Shown here piece after piece: positions 25,122 to 34,880 of a stretch of DNA of 64,000 nucleotides. The first letter of the stretch is position 1; every line of letters begins with the position of its first letter. A program made the translations under genes and the position numbers. The notes beneath the pieces were generated by a model. That model saw only the letters and a list, made by a program, of their open reading frames with translations, was not told the DNA's origin and ran no database searches. Origin of the DNA: Saccharothrix violaceirubra (GTDB taxonomy: Bacteria; Actinomycetota; Actinomycetes; Mycobacteriales; Pseudonocardiaceae); the NCBI RefSeq assembly GCF_014203755.1, contig NZ_JACHJS010000001.1, positions 3,534,001 through 3,598,000 of the forward strand, given 5' to 3'.

Positions 25122-25463
25122 TCAACCGCCCATCCGACGGGAGCTTCGCTCGAATTCCTCCAACGCACTCCCATGCCGGTCCATGGCAAGTGCCTGCTTC
25201 GTCAACGCGTCCGCGTGCCCGAGCAGCGCACGGTAGTGCTCGTCGAGCCTGCCGCCGTGCCTTGTCAGCGCCCGCGTGTGCGCCTCGGTGTCCAGGTTCG
25301 CTCGCCGCAACTCGAAGAACGTCGCGATTCCGATGTCCAACGTCGCCTGCGCCAACAGATCCGCTCGCTCCGCGCCGGTCGCGTCCTTGGCACGGTGCCG
25401 TGCGTCCAGCGCCTTGTCGAAGTAGTCGTCGGCCTCGCCCGCGGCGTCTGTCGATGTGCCCAT
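25122..25463 (-). CDS. Small helical hypothetical protein (113 aa)
   Basis: ATG 25463 (MGTSTDAAGEADDYFDKALD) gives a polar, almost wholly alpha-helical protein (FFELRRANLDTEAHTRALTR, HADALTKQALAMDRHG) with coiled-coil character and no membrane segment. The family is not recognised. Its stop lies 44 bp upstream of the XRE regulator start, so it could be the first gene of the same transcript. A structural or adaptor role is possible, but nothing in the sequence defines it. Confidence 0.65.
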   Translation of the reverse strand: MGTSTDAAGEADDYFDKALDARHRAKDATGAERADLLAQATLDIGIATFFELRRANLDTEAHTRALTRHGGRLDEHYRALLGHADALTKQALAMDRHGSALEEFERSSRRMGG

Positions 25464-25632
25464 CGACCCAGCCTGGCGCGCGGCGCGGGTCACCGGAAAC
25501 CGGCCGTTCGGCTCATCATCCGAGCGATGGCCTCCGAGCGGCACAGACGCCCGACGTGGCTCGGAGGGCGGCGAAGCGCTGGGTGGAACCGCGAATCAGG
25601 GACGAGCAGGCCAAGATCAAGCCTACGGACGG

Positions 25633-26223
25633 CTATTCGACCAGTCCGGGCAAGCCGTCACCTTCTCTGCGCCAGCGGTACTCCTCTGTGGAGAACTCGA
25701 TCACCACGGTGTAGCCCAACCACTCGCTGATGCCTTCCTTCGCCCCGGCCATCACCACCGCCTCGACGAAAACCCGCTTGCCCGGTGGCAGGACCGCCGT
25801 CGGCTGCCACCCTCGAAAGGGCCGCCGCACCTCGGGAAGCCTCCACCCCCTCACCTCTTTGATCTGCACGTCGAAGACCGGCAAGGGGCTGTCGTTGATC
25901 AGCGCCACTCGGTACGGATTCCCGGACAGCTCGAATTCACCGCGCACAAGCGTGGCCGTGGCCTGCTGCCGCCGTCGCTCCCTCGCCCGGGCTTCGCGCG
26001 TGCCGCTGCCCGCAATCGCCAACGCCACGACCACTGCGGCGAAACTGCCGAGCGCGCCGGCCCACTGCCCGGCCGCGCCCCACCAGTCAGCCGATTGCCG
26101 CGCCAGCCAGTCGAGCGGCTTTGCCAGGAGGGGACCAAGCACGAGGATCAGCTCCCCGACAATGATCACGCCGATCGCGAGCCGGCGCGTTACCTTCACG
26201 TGCGACGGCGTGGCCTTCTCCAC
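25633..26223 (-). CDS. Two-helix membrane protein with soluble C-terminal domain
   Basis: A 196-residue protein: two N-terminal transmembrane helices (LAIGVIIVGELILVLGPLLA and WAGALGSFAAVVVALAIAG), a basic stretch (REARARERRRQQ), then a beta-rich cytosolic domain (FELSGNPYRVALINDSPLPV, GYTVVIEFSTEEYRWRREGD). GTG 26223 has GGGGAGG five bases upstream. This architecture is common among uncharacterised actinobacterial proteins. No motif gives a function, and it stands alone between two long non-coding gaps. Confidence 0.75.
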   Translation of the reverse strand: MEKATPSHVKVTRRLAIGVIIVGELILVLGPLLAKPLDWLARQSADWWGAAGQWAGALGSFAAVVVALAIAGSGTREARARERRRQQATATLVRGEFELSGNPYRVALINDSPLPVFDVQIKEVRGWRLPEVRRPFRGWQPTAVLPPGKRVFVEAVVMAGAKEGISEWLGYTVVIEFSTEEYRWRREGDGLPGLVE

Positions 26224-26639
26224 CGGCACCTCCCCTGATCTGTGGCGGATGACCATACCCGCGGGCCGATCACCGCATCGCGACGCTCAGAGGCGAGCTG
26301 ACTCGACCTGCCTCAGGTCCGCACCGACTTCATGGCCGACGCCGCGCATCGGGTTGTCCTTGCGTCGACCTCCCGCGCGCGTAGCCGAGCACAACCGGGG
26401 AACCTTCCTTCCACTGTCCATGCGCGCCGATCACAACGACCGGCAACCGGGCTCGGTTCACGGCTATCGGGCACGCCTGCCTGGCCGCAACCCGTACCGA
26501 CGCCGCAAGCTCCACTGAGCGCACGCCACAAGTCAACTGTGGACAGTTTGTGACGGACGGAATGCACCGGACGCCGTTCGCGACGGACCCATCCGGTGGC
26601 CGTCACCCGGCACGACGGCCCGGTGCCGCCGGTCCGGGC
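26224..26639. other. Non-coding gap, 416 bp
   Basis: No gene is convincing here. Short frames on both strands have no ribosome site and no recognisable motif. A small imperfect palindrome (TCAACTGTGGACAGTTTGTGA) lies near 26531-26551. Lower coding quality and stop-rich frames suggest decayed or spacer DNA. Confidence 0.4.
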
Positions 26640-27800
26640 CTACGAACCGCCGGGCCGAAGCAAGCGCCGCCCGGCCGCGAGCAGGGCGGCGTCCTCCTGC
26701 GGCGGGTGGACGCGCACGCACAGCACGTCGCGCAGGTGGCGTTCGAGCGGGTTGTGCCGGGACAACGCCGGATTGCCCAGCGCGGCGACGGCGGTCTGCA
26801 CGGCGGCCACGACCGACCGCGCGATGGCGACCTTGACCACCGACAAGCCCGGGCCGATCGGGTCGCCGGCCTCGATGCGCAGCAGCGCGCCGTGCAGCAG
26901 GGTCTCGGCCTGGGTGATCAGCAGGTCGATCTCCCCGGCCACGACCTGGATCCGCTCGGTCGTGGCGATGGGCCGGCCGAGGGCGGCGGGCACCCGTGAC
27001 CGGGCGAAGTCGACGAACGCCTGCCGCGCCGCGCGGGCGACGCCGATGTAGAGCGCGGGATGGGCGAAGCCGCCGGGTCCGGCCATGGCCGCCGGGTCCC
27101 GGTAGACGCCGTCCTCGCCGCGCGGGATCTCGACGAACGCGTCCGCCGGGAGCGTCACGGACTCGTAGACCACGTCGTGCGTGTTGGACGCGCGCAGGCC
27201 CAGGTGGTCCCAGGTGTCCAACCACGTGATGCCCGGCCGGTCGCCGGGGACGGTCACGTGGCCGACGCGCGGTGCCGGGCCCGGTTCGTCCACGACCGCC
27301 CACACCACGTGGTAGGCCAGGGCCGTGCCGCCGGTCGCATAGCTCTTGTGGCCGTCGAGCACCCAGCCGTCGGCCGTGCGCCGGATCGTGGTCCGGGGCA
27401 GTCCGCCGCGCGCGGGCGCACCGAGTTCGGGTTCGGCGCGCACCGCGTTGACCGGCGCCGGGCCGAGGGCGGACCGGGCCAGCAGGTCGGCGTAGTAGGC
27501 CGCCGGCCAGTGCGGTTCCGCGGCCTCGGCCGCATGTGCCATCAGGGTGTTGGCCGCGATCAGTGCCACCGACGGGTCGCCTTCGCCCAACGCGGTCAGG
27601 ATGCGGGCGGTGTCGCGGGGACCGACCTGCGGGCCACCGTGGCGGCGGGCGACCGTGGCCGTCAGCAACCCGGCGCGGTGCGCGGCGTCGAGGCCCTTCA
27701 CCGGTACCTCGCCGCTGCGGTCGTAGGCGGTCGCGGTGGCCGCGACCTCGGCCGTGACGGCGGCCAGCGCCTCGTCGGACAGGTCCGGCGCGGCCGTCAC
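26640..27800 (-). CDS. Acyl-CoA dehydrogenase-fold flavin monooxygenase (DszC/SfnB-like)
   Basis: A 386-residue protein with the acyl-CoA dehydrogenase fold: an N-terminal helical domain (GLLTATVARRHGGPQVGPRD), beta domain (GWVLDGHKSYATGGTALAYH, WDHLGLRASNTHDVVYESV) and a C-terminal helical bundle. The catalytic Glu of true acyl-CoA dehydrogenases is not evident. The resemblance is to sulfur-acquisition monooxygenases that use reduced flavin from a partner reductase. GTG 27800 overlaps the stop of the upstream LLM gene (GTGA). With the flavin reductase at 30350 this looks like an organosulfur-oxidising set. Confidence 0.82.
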   Translation of the reverse strand: MTAAPDLSDEALAAVTAEVAATATAYDRSGEVPVKGLDAAHRAGLLTATVARRHGGPQVGPRDTARILTALGEGDPSVALIAANTLMAHAAEAAEPHWPAAYYADLLARSALGPAPVNAVRAEPELGAPARGGLPRTTIRRTADGWVLDGHKSYATGGTALAYHVVWAVVDEPGPAPRVGHVTVPGDRPGITWLDTWDHLGLRASNTHDVVYESVTLPADAFVEIPRGEDGVYRDPAAMAGPGGFAHPALYIGVARAARQAFVDFARSRVPAALGRPIATTERIQVVAGEIDLLITQAETLLHGALLRIEAGDPIGPGLSVVKVAIARSVVAAVQTAVAALGNPALSRHNPLERHLRDVLCVRVHPPQEDAALLAAGRRLLRPGGS

Positions 27801-29014
27801 CGGTGGTCCGCCGTCGCGTGGCGCCGGTAGTCCTCGGTGTAGTTGCCGAGGTGGTCGGCCTGGAGCGTGCCGCGTCGCCCGGTCGCCTCGCGGTGCGCGA
27901 TCTCCTGGCGCACCAACGGCAGGATGTGCCGGCCGTAGTCCACGGCGTCGGCGAGCGTGTCATAGCCCCGGATGCTGACCAGGTCGGCGCCCCGGTCGAC
28001 GTAGTCGAGGATCGCGGCGGCCACGGTCTCGGGCGAGCCGACCAGCGCGGTGGACGCGCCGGCCGCGTTGGTCACGGCGGCGGTCCGTGTCCACAGTGCA
28101 CGGTCGTACAGGTCTGCCTTGTCCGCGAAGGACAACGCGCGCTGCGAACCCACGTTCTGCGGCGTGCCCTTGAGGAAGCTCTGGCGGCCGTAGGCGGACT
28201 TGCCGAACGTGTCGGCGATCCTGGCCACGTACTCGTGCGCCTTCTTCCAGGCCAGTTCGTCGGTCTTGGCGATGATCGGGCGGAACGTCACCCAGATGCG
28301 CGGCAACGTCGTGCGCCCGGCGGCGCGGGCGATGGCGTGCACCCGGTCGATCTCGGCGGTCAGGTCGTCGAGCGGCTCGCCCCAGAAGCTGAAGATGTCG
28401 GCCTTCTCGCCGCCGACCCGGAACGCCTCGTCGGACTGGCCGCCCAACGAGATCGGGATGGGCGCGTCGTAGGGTGCGAAGCCCGGCCCGAAGTCGTCGA
28501 ACCGGTAGAACTCGCCCTCGTGGCCGAACGGCGCGGGCTCGGTCCAGGCGCGGCGCAGCAGGTCGATGTACTCGGACGTGCGGGCGTAGCGCCGGTCCTT
28601 GGGCAGGTAGTCGCCCTGGCGGGCTTGTTCGGCGTCGCTGCCGCCGGAGATCAGGTGGACGACGGCGCGGCCCTCGGTGAGCTGGTCGAGGGTGGCCAGC
28701 TTCTGGGCGCCGACGAGCGGGAAGGTGGTGTTGGGCCGCAGCGCCACGATCGGCTTGATCCGCTCGGTGAGCTGGCCGACGGCCGAGGCGACCACGAAGG
28801 AGTCCGCGCCGCCCGCGCCGTAAGGCAGGAGCGTGTAGTCGTAGCCGCCCTCTTCCAGGGCGCGGACGTAGGTGCGGAAGTAGGCGAGGTCGATGCCCCG
28901 CGTGGGGATCGGGTCCAGCTCGGTCGACGGGTTGAGGTGCGACAGGCTGATGAACTCGACCTTCCGCGCGGCGGTGTCGGGGATCTGCCGGTCGAAGGCT
29001 GCTGCGCTGGTCAC
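27797..29014 (-). CDS. Alkanesulfonate-monooxygenase-like LLM enzyme
   Basis: A 405-residue luciferase-like enzyme resembling SsuD: KVEFISLSHLNPSTELDPIP, IKPIVALRPNTTFPLVGAQK, LATLDQLTEGRAVVHLISGG, and GDYLPKDRRYARTSEYIDLL. SsuD uses FMNH2 and O2 to cleave the C-S bond of sulfonates, releasing sulfite. GTG 29014 starts the protein (VTSAAAFDRQIPD). It is first of a two-gene unit with the DszC/SfnB-like gene, and the LysR gene lies 80 bp upstream on the same strand. The exact sulfur substrate is unknown. Confidence 0.88.
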   Translation of the reverse strand: MTSAAAFDRQIPDTAARKVEFISLSHLNPSTELDPIPTRGIDLAYFRTYVRALEEGGYDYTLLPYGAGGADSFVVASAVGQLTERIKPIVALRPNTTFPLVGAQKLATLDQLTEGRAVVHLISGGSDAEQARQGDYLPKDRRYARTSEYIDLLRRAWTEPAPFGHEGEFYRFDDFGPGFAPYDAPIPISLGGQSDEAFRVGGEKADIFSFWGEPLDDLTAEIDRVHAIARAAGRTTLPRIWVTFRPIIAKTDELAWKKAHEYVARIADTFGKSAYGRQSFLKGTPQNVGSQRALSFADKADLYDRALWTRTAAVTNAAGASTALVGSPETVAAAILDYVDRGADLVSIRGYDTLADAVDYGRHILPLVRQEIAHREATGRRGTLQADHLGNYTEDYRRHATADHR

Positions 29015-29094
29015 GCGTCCGAACGTATGGCCGTGCCGGGCGCACCGTCCAAGACAAGTGCCCGATGGATTCCCATAGCCCCGCCTTATCGGGC

Positions 29095-29988
29095 TCAGGC
29101 GCCCTGGGCCGTCGCGGCGGGGACGAGCTGGAGGTGGGGCCGTTGGGCGAAGAACTCCACCCCGGCCGCGAGCGCGGTCCGCTCGACCTCGGCCGCCAAG
29201 CCCCGGCGGGTGACCATGCGCAGGTGCGTGGTGCCCGCGTCGGGCAGGTCGCCGCACGCGCTCAACCCGGTCGGCCGACCGCCGGCGCTGGGCAGCAGCG
29301 CCACGCCCAACCCCGCGCGGACCCCGGCCAGCACGCCCTCCAGCGTCGTGGACTGCGCGGTGACCTCGACGTCGTGCCCCTCGCCCGTGAGCACCGACAA
29401 CGCCCGTTCGCGCAGGCCGCAGGGCTCCTCGAACGCGATCAACGGCCAGGTCCGCCCCGCGGCGGGCGGCGACCAGCCGCGTGCCGCGTACCAGACCAGC
29501 GGCAGCCGGCCCACCAGGTGACCGGCGCCCTGGCCCGTCGGGTCCAGGACGAAGGCGAAGTCGACCGTCCCGCGCCGCGCGGACTCCACGAGCTGCGTCG
29601 ACCGCCCGATCTCGAACCGGGTCGAGCAGTCGGGGAACGCGGCCTGCATCGCGCGGATCATCTCGGGCAGGATCTGGCCGGCGCTGTGCTCCGTCGAGCC
29701 GATGACGACCGTCCGGTCCGGTTTGGCCTCCAGGCGGCGCAACGAGGCGTCGTGCACCTCGATGATCCGCCGCGCCTCGACCAGGACCCGCTCGCCTTCC
29801 GGGGTGAATCTCATGTTGCGGCCGTCGCGTTCGAACAGCTTGCGCTTGAGACCGCGTTCCAGCAGCCGGACGTGCTGGCTCAACGCCGGCTGACTGATGT
29901 GGCGCACCGCCGCGGCCTTGCCGAACCCGCCGCACTCGGCGATCGCGACGAGCGTGCGCAGGTGTTCGAGGTCGAGCGAGTTCGTCAT
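29095..29988 (-). CDS. LysR-family transcriptional regulator
   Basis: A 297-residue LysR protein: winged HTH at the N-terminus (LEHLRTLVAIAECGGFGKAA, VRHISQPALSQHVRLLERGL) and an effector-binding domain (RTVVIGSTEHSAGQILPEMI). It is upstream of, and in the same direction as, the LLM/monooxygenase pair, and divergent from the flavin reductase at 30350. It is placed to control both sides as a sulfur-supply regulator, by analogy with CysB/Cbl; this role is inferred. ATG 29988 begins MTNSLDLEHL. Confidence 0.92.
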   Translation of the reverse strand: MTNSLDLEHLRTLVAIAECGGFGKAAAVRHISQPALSQHVRLLERGLKRKLFERDGRNMRFTPEGERVLVEARRIIEVHDASLRRLEAKPDRTVVIGSTEHSAGQILPEMIRAMQAAFPDCSTRFEIGRSTQLVESARRGTVDFAFVLDPTGQGAGHLVGRLPLVWYAARGWSPPAAGRTWPLIAFEEPCGLRERALSVLTGEGHDVEVTAQSTTLEGVLAGVRAGLGVALLPSAGGRPTGLSACGDLPDAGTTHLRMVTRRGLAAEVERTALAAGVEFFAQRPHLQLVPAATAQGA

Positions 29989-30349
29989 GCCCCCGATTAG
30001 AGCCGATCACGCCCCGCGTCGAGACGCCTGACCGCCATGTGAGAAGGCCGCCGGCGGGCTCTTGCCAACCCGTCACCGGGGCTCCTATCCGCGGTCGGAA
30101 GCCGACGGCCACCGGGCGACGCGGTCCGGCACAGCGAGGCGGTGCCGGGCTCGGGGCCGGAGTCCGACTTCGGCGTGGGGTGTCGGGCGGCGTCGTGGAC
30201 GGCGCGGGCGACGAGGCGGGCCGGGTGGGCGGACCACGTCCCCCGACCCATCACGAGCGTTCATCGGTAGTGATCGCGAATGGCTCTTGGACGCGTCGGC
30301 CGCCCTCGGGTGAGGCTGGGGGGAACCGTCGAGTACAGGAGGCGAGTCC
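29989..30349. other. Divergent intergenic region, LysR / flavin reductase
   Basis: A 361-bp gap between two divergent starts. The minus-strand frame 29997-30254 is Arg/Pro-rich with no family motif and is rejected. The region must hold the promoters and any LysR operators. No riboswitch fold is apparent. AGGAGG at 30337-30342 is the flavin-reductase ribosome site. Confidence 0.45.
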
Positions 30350-30847
30350 ATGTCCGTCGACGTGCACACCGAACTCGGGCACCACCGGCTGCGCGCCGCG
30401 TTCGGCACGTTCCCCAGCGGCGTCGTCGCCGTCGCCGCCCGCGTCGACGACGGGATCGTCGGTCTGGCCGCGAGTTCCTTCACCTCGGTGTCGCTGGACC
30501 CGCCGCTGGTGTCGTTCTCGATCGCCAACACGTCCGCCACCTGGGCGGCCCTGCGCCGGGCCGACCACGTGGGTGTGACCGTGCTGGCCGAACACCACGA
30601 CGTGGTGGCCCGGCAGCTCGCGGGTCCGGCGGCCGGTCGGTTCGCCGGGCTCGACCTGACCGTGGGGGTGGGCGGCGCGGTGACGTTGGCCGACGGCGTC
30701 GCGTGGTTCGACACGACGATCGACCGGCACGTGGAGGCGGGCGACCACACCATCGTCCTGCTGCGGTTGCACGCCGTCGGGCACGTCGACGACCCGTTGC
30801 CGCTGGTCTTCCACCGCAGCGGGTTCGGGTTGAAGCCAACGGCCTGA
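30350..30847 (+). CDS. Flavin reductase (HpaC-like FMN-binding split barrel)
   Basis: A 165-residue protein typical of two-component monooxygenase reductases: LRAAFGTFPSGVVAVAARVD, GLAASSFTSVSLDPPLVSFS, and a C-terminal LPLVFHRSGFG. It would reduce FMN/FAD with NAD(P)H and release the reduced flavin. AGGAGG seven bases before ATG 30350 fixes the start. Being divergent from the LysR/LLM group, it is the likely supplier of reduced flavin to the alkanesulfonate-type and DszC/SfnB-like enzymes. Confidence 0.88.
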   Translation: MSVDVHTELGHHRLRAAFGTFPSGVVAVAARVDDGIVGLAASSFTSVSLDPPLVSFSIANTSATWAALRRADHVGVTVLAEHHDVVARQLAGPAAGRFAGLDLTVGVGGAVTLADGVAWFDTTIDRHVEAGDHTIVLLRLHAVGHVDDPLPLVFHRSGFGLKPTA

Positions 30848-30851
30848 GTGG

Positions 30852-30874
30852 TCCCGCCCGGCGACCGGGCGGGA
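30852..30874. terminator. Bidirectional terminator hairpin
   Basis: A perfect 10-bp stem (TCCCGCCCGG at 30852-30861 and its complement at 30865-30874) with a CGA loop sits between the convergent flavin reductase and ketopantoate-reductase-like genes. Confidence 0.75.
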
Positions 30875-30881
30875 AACCCCC

Positions 30882-31856
30882 TCACAGTCCGGGAATGGTG
30901 GCCCGCAGGTCGTCGTCGTCCAGCGACCGCGCCGGGAGCCGGTCCGCCGCGGCACGGGCGATGCGCGCCTGGACCGCGGCGTTGGCCGGCGCCTCCCGGC
31001 CGTGCAGGCGGGCCAGCAGCACGATCTCCCCGTTGAGGAACTCGGACTCGACGGTCACCCCGCGCACCAGGCTCTGCCACGTGGAGCTGCCCCCACGCTC
31101 GTGCCCGGGGATGTCGTGGATCACGAACTCGGCCACGGGCTCCAGGTCGGCCACGGCGATGCCGGCCGCCGCGAACACCTCACGGGCCTCCTGCCGGAGC
31201 AGCTCGGCGGCCCGGTCGCGCAGCGGGGTCGCCGGGTAGAGGGCGTCCAGCGCGTTGGGCAGGATGGACACCAGTTTGCCCGCCTTGAACGCGACCACGT
31301 CCGGCACGACGTGCACCGTGTGGTGGGCCGCCACGAGGTCGGCCGCGATCGCGTCGAGCCGTGGATCGGCCCCCGACGGGTACTTGCCGGTCCAGAACAC
31401 GCCCACGGCGGGCGCGGCCGGCGACACGACCTCGCCCGGAACGACGTGACTGGCCGGCGACCACACCACCGAGGCGAACACGGTCTCGAAGCGGCGCAAC
31501 GCGCCGCGTTCGCTGTCGAGTCCGTTCTGGAGGGTGAACACCGGCAGCTCGGTCGCGGCGACGCCCTTCCCCACCGGCTGCCACGCCCACGCCGAGAGCG
31601 CCGTGTCCGCGTCCTGGGTCTTGGTCGCCAGCACGAGCACGTCGTCGGTCCGCAGTTCCAGTTCGCCGGGACCGCCGACGACGGGCAGCCGCAACGTCGT
31701 CGTGCCGTCCGGGCGGACGTAGCGCAGCCCCTCGGCGCGCAGGGCTTCCAGGTGCGCGCCCCGGGCCACGAGCACGACCTCGCGGCCGGCCAGGTGCAGC
31801 TCGGCGGCCGTGGTCGCGCCGACCGCACCCGCGCCGATGATCACGTACCGGGTCAC
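30882..31856 (-). CDS. Ketopantoate-reductase-family protein (PanE/ApbA-like)
   Basis: A 324-residue NADPH-dependent reductase-like protein: Rossmann start VTRYVIIGAGAVGATTAAEL, VLVLATKTQDADTALSAW, LQNGLDSERGALRRF, and the catalytic-region lysine in VAFKAGKLVSILPNALDALY. PanE reduces 2-dehydropantoate, but many paralogues act on other 2-oxo acids or alcohols. GTG 31856 overlaps the stop of the alpha/beta hydrolase (GTGA), so the two form a unit unlike a pantothenate operon. A catabolic or detoxifying role is therefore as likely as pantothenate synthesis. Confidence 0.85.
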   Translation of the reverse strand: MTRYVIIGAGAVGATTAAELHLAGREVVLVARGAHLEALRAEGLRYVRPDGTTTLRLPVVGGPGELELRTDDVLVLATKTQDADTALSAWAWQPVGKGVAATELPVFTLQNGLDSERGALRRFETVFASVVWSPASHVVPGEVVSPAAPAVGVFWTGKYPSGADPRLDAIAADLVAAHHTVHVVPDVVAFKAGKLVSILPNALDALYPATPLRDRAAELLRQEAREVFAAAGIAVADLEPVAEFVIHDIPGHERGGSSTWQSLVRGVTVESEFLNGEIVLLARLHGREAPANAAVQARIARAAADRLPARSLDDDDLRATIPGL

Positions 31857-32551
31857 GGGACCTCCACCCGCTCGATGTCGGCACCCGACCGCAGCCGTTC
31901 CAGGAAGCGCACGACCAGCGCCGCGGCGGTGCGGTGGGTCTGGCCGTTCAGCGCGTCGTGCGTGGTGCCCGCGAGGCTGACCAGCACGCCGTCGGGCAGT
32001 CGGGCGAACCAGTCGCGCACGCCGTCCACAGTGGACAGAAGGTCGTCCTGGCCGTGCACGCCGAGCACCGGCACGGTCACCGCGGCCGGGTCCGCGTGCC
32101 ACTCGGCGGGCGGTGCCGTCCACAACGCGCCGCGCCGCACGTCCGGGTCCTCGGTGAGCCGGCCGCGATGGGTCGGGCAGGTGGTACGGGCCTCCAGTTC
32201 CGCCTCCCACCCGGGAGCCGACCCCGACGGCGCCGCGAGCGGCAGCCCGGCGAGGACCACGCCGTCGACCGACACGGTGCCGTCCGCCACGAGTCGTGCC
32301 GCGAACAGCGCGCCCGTGTCGGAGCCGAGCAGGACGCGCGGGCCGGTCCCCTCGGCGAGCAGCTCCTTCACCGCCGTGGTGGTCGCGGCCGGGTCGCGGG
32401 TCGGGTCGTCGAGCACGCGCACGCGGTAGGCGTCGAAGGCCAGTCGCGTGCCGAGGCGCTCGTACACGGCGGGGCTCTCGCCGCGTCCGGGCAGCACCAC
32501 GACGGTGCCGCGCGCGGCGAGGTGGGGCGGGTTGTCGTAGGAGGCGGTCAT
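31853..32551 (-). CDS. Alpha/beta hydrolase
   Basis: A 232-residue alpha/beta-hydrolase: the early strand TVVVLPGRGESPAVYERLGT supplies the oxyanion region, the elbow is LLGSDTGALFAARLVA, where Asp takes the usual Ser position in G-S-D-T-G, and LGVHGQDDLLSTVDGV plus TTHDALNGQ supply the late acid and histidine. A true Ser nucleophile is not clear, so it may be a haloalkane-dehalogenase-like or inactive variant. ATG 32551 starts MTASYDNPPHLAARG. It is coupled to the PanE-like gene. Confidence 0.8.
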   Translation of the reverse strand: MTASYDNPPHLAARGTVVVLPGRGESPAVYERLGTRLAFDAYRVRVLDDPTRDPAATTTAVKELLAEGTGPRVLLGSDTGALFAARLVADGTVSVDGVVLAGLPLAAPSGSAPGWEAELEARTTCPTHRGRLTEDPDVRRGALWTAPPAEWHADPAAVTVPVLGVHGQDDLLSTVDGVRDWFARLPDGVLVSLAGTTHDALNGQTHRTAAALVVRFLERLRSGADIERVEVP

Positions 32552-32651
32552 GCCAGGGCTCCCGGGACGTAGGTGGACATGATCCGGACGCTAGGTCCGG
32601 AGCACGCACCCGGTCCAATGCCGATTCCTGATGTCGATCCATCAGGAACCG

Positions 32652-33991
<1,340 letters not shown>

Positions 33992-33995
<4 letters not shown>

Positions 33996-34807
33996 CGGTC
34001 GCCGGTCGCGACCGGGCGGTCCGGGTGGTTCGACCACTGCGACCACGACCCGGGGTAGAGGGCGGCGTCGATGCCCGCGATCCGCAACGCGGCGATCGTG
34101 TGCGCCGCCGTGACGCCGGACCCGCAGTACACCGCGACCTGGTCGCCGGCCTTGACGCCCAACTCCGCGAACCGCGCCCGCAGCGCCTCCGCGCCCAGGA
34201 ACGTGCCGTCCTCGGCCAGGTTGCCGCCCGTGGGCGCGTTGACCGCGCCGGGGATGTGGCCCGCCTTCGGGTCGATCGGCTCCACCTCGCCCCGGTACCG
34301 CTCGCCGGCGCGCGCGTCGAGCAGCACGCCGGGCCACGTGGCCGCCTGGTCGATGTCGATCGTCGGCAGTCGGCCCTCGACCAGCGTCGCCGTGCCCGGT
34401 TCGGGCGTCACGTCGCCGGACTCCAGCGGCAGGCCCGCCGCCTTCCAGGCCGCGAGCCCGCCGTCGAGCAACCGCACGTTCTCGATCCCGGCGTTGCGCA
34501 GCACCCACCACGCGCGCCCGGCGGCCAGGTTGTCCCAGTCGTCGTAGACCACCACGGGATCGCCGTCGGCCAGGCCCCACGACCGGACGGCGTCCTGCAA
34601 CGCCGCCCGGTCGGGCAGCGGGTGCCGCCCGTCGCCGGGACCACCGTGGGCGGCCAGGGTCGACTCCAGGTCGACGTACACCGCGCCGGGCAGGTGGCCC
34701 TCCCGGTAGGCGGGCCGGCCGTCGGGGACGCCCAGCCGCCACCGGACGTCCAGCAGCCGGACGCCGGTGCTCTCTCGCAACTCCGCAACGGAGACAGTGA
34801 CACTCAC
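33992..34807 (-). CDS. Thiosulfate / 3-mercaptopyruvate sulfurtransferase
   Basis: A 271-residue tandem rhodanese. The first domain (VRLLDVRWRLGVPDGRPAYR, VVVYDDWDNLAAGRAWW) lacks the cysteine, as usual. The second carries the active-site loop VYCGSGVTAAHTIAALRI with Cys as persulfide carrier. CG[ST]GVT favours thiosulfate or mercaptopyruvate as donor. GTG 34807 (VSVTVSVAEL) lies downstream of the hairpin that follows the helicase gene. It is coupled to the FAD oxidase and fits the window's sulfur-metabolism theme. Confidence 0.92.
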
Positions 34808-34846
34808 GCCCGCAACGCTATCGGCTGCCCGCCACCCGCCACCGCT

Positions 34847-34880
34847 CGTGATTTCGGATGGATGAAGATCCGAAATCACG
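34847..34880 (-). terminator. Perfect 13-bp hairpin covering the helicase stop codon
   Basis: CGTGATTTCGGAT (34847-34859) and its exact complement (34868-34880) enclose an 8-base loop. The right arm contains the TGA of the helicase gene (34876-34878). It separates the helicase transcript from the sulfurtransferase gene on the same strand. No U-tract follows. Confidence 0.75.

Noticed and set aside
26313..26606. 97-codon minus-strand frame in the 416-bp gap
   Set aside because: It has no ribosome site, no recognisable motif and poor codon pattern compared with neighbours.
29997..30254. 85-codon minus-strand frame upstream of the LysR gene
   Set aside because: It is Arg/Pro-rich, lies in a divergent promoter region and has no homology-like features.
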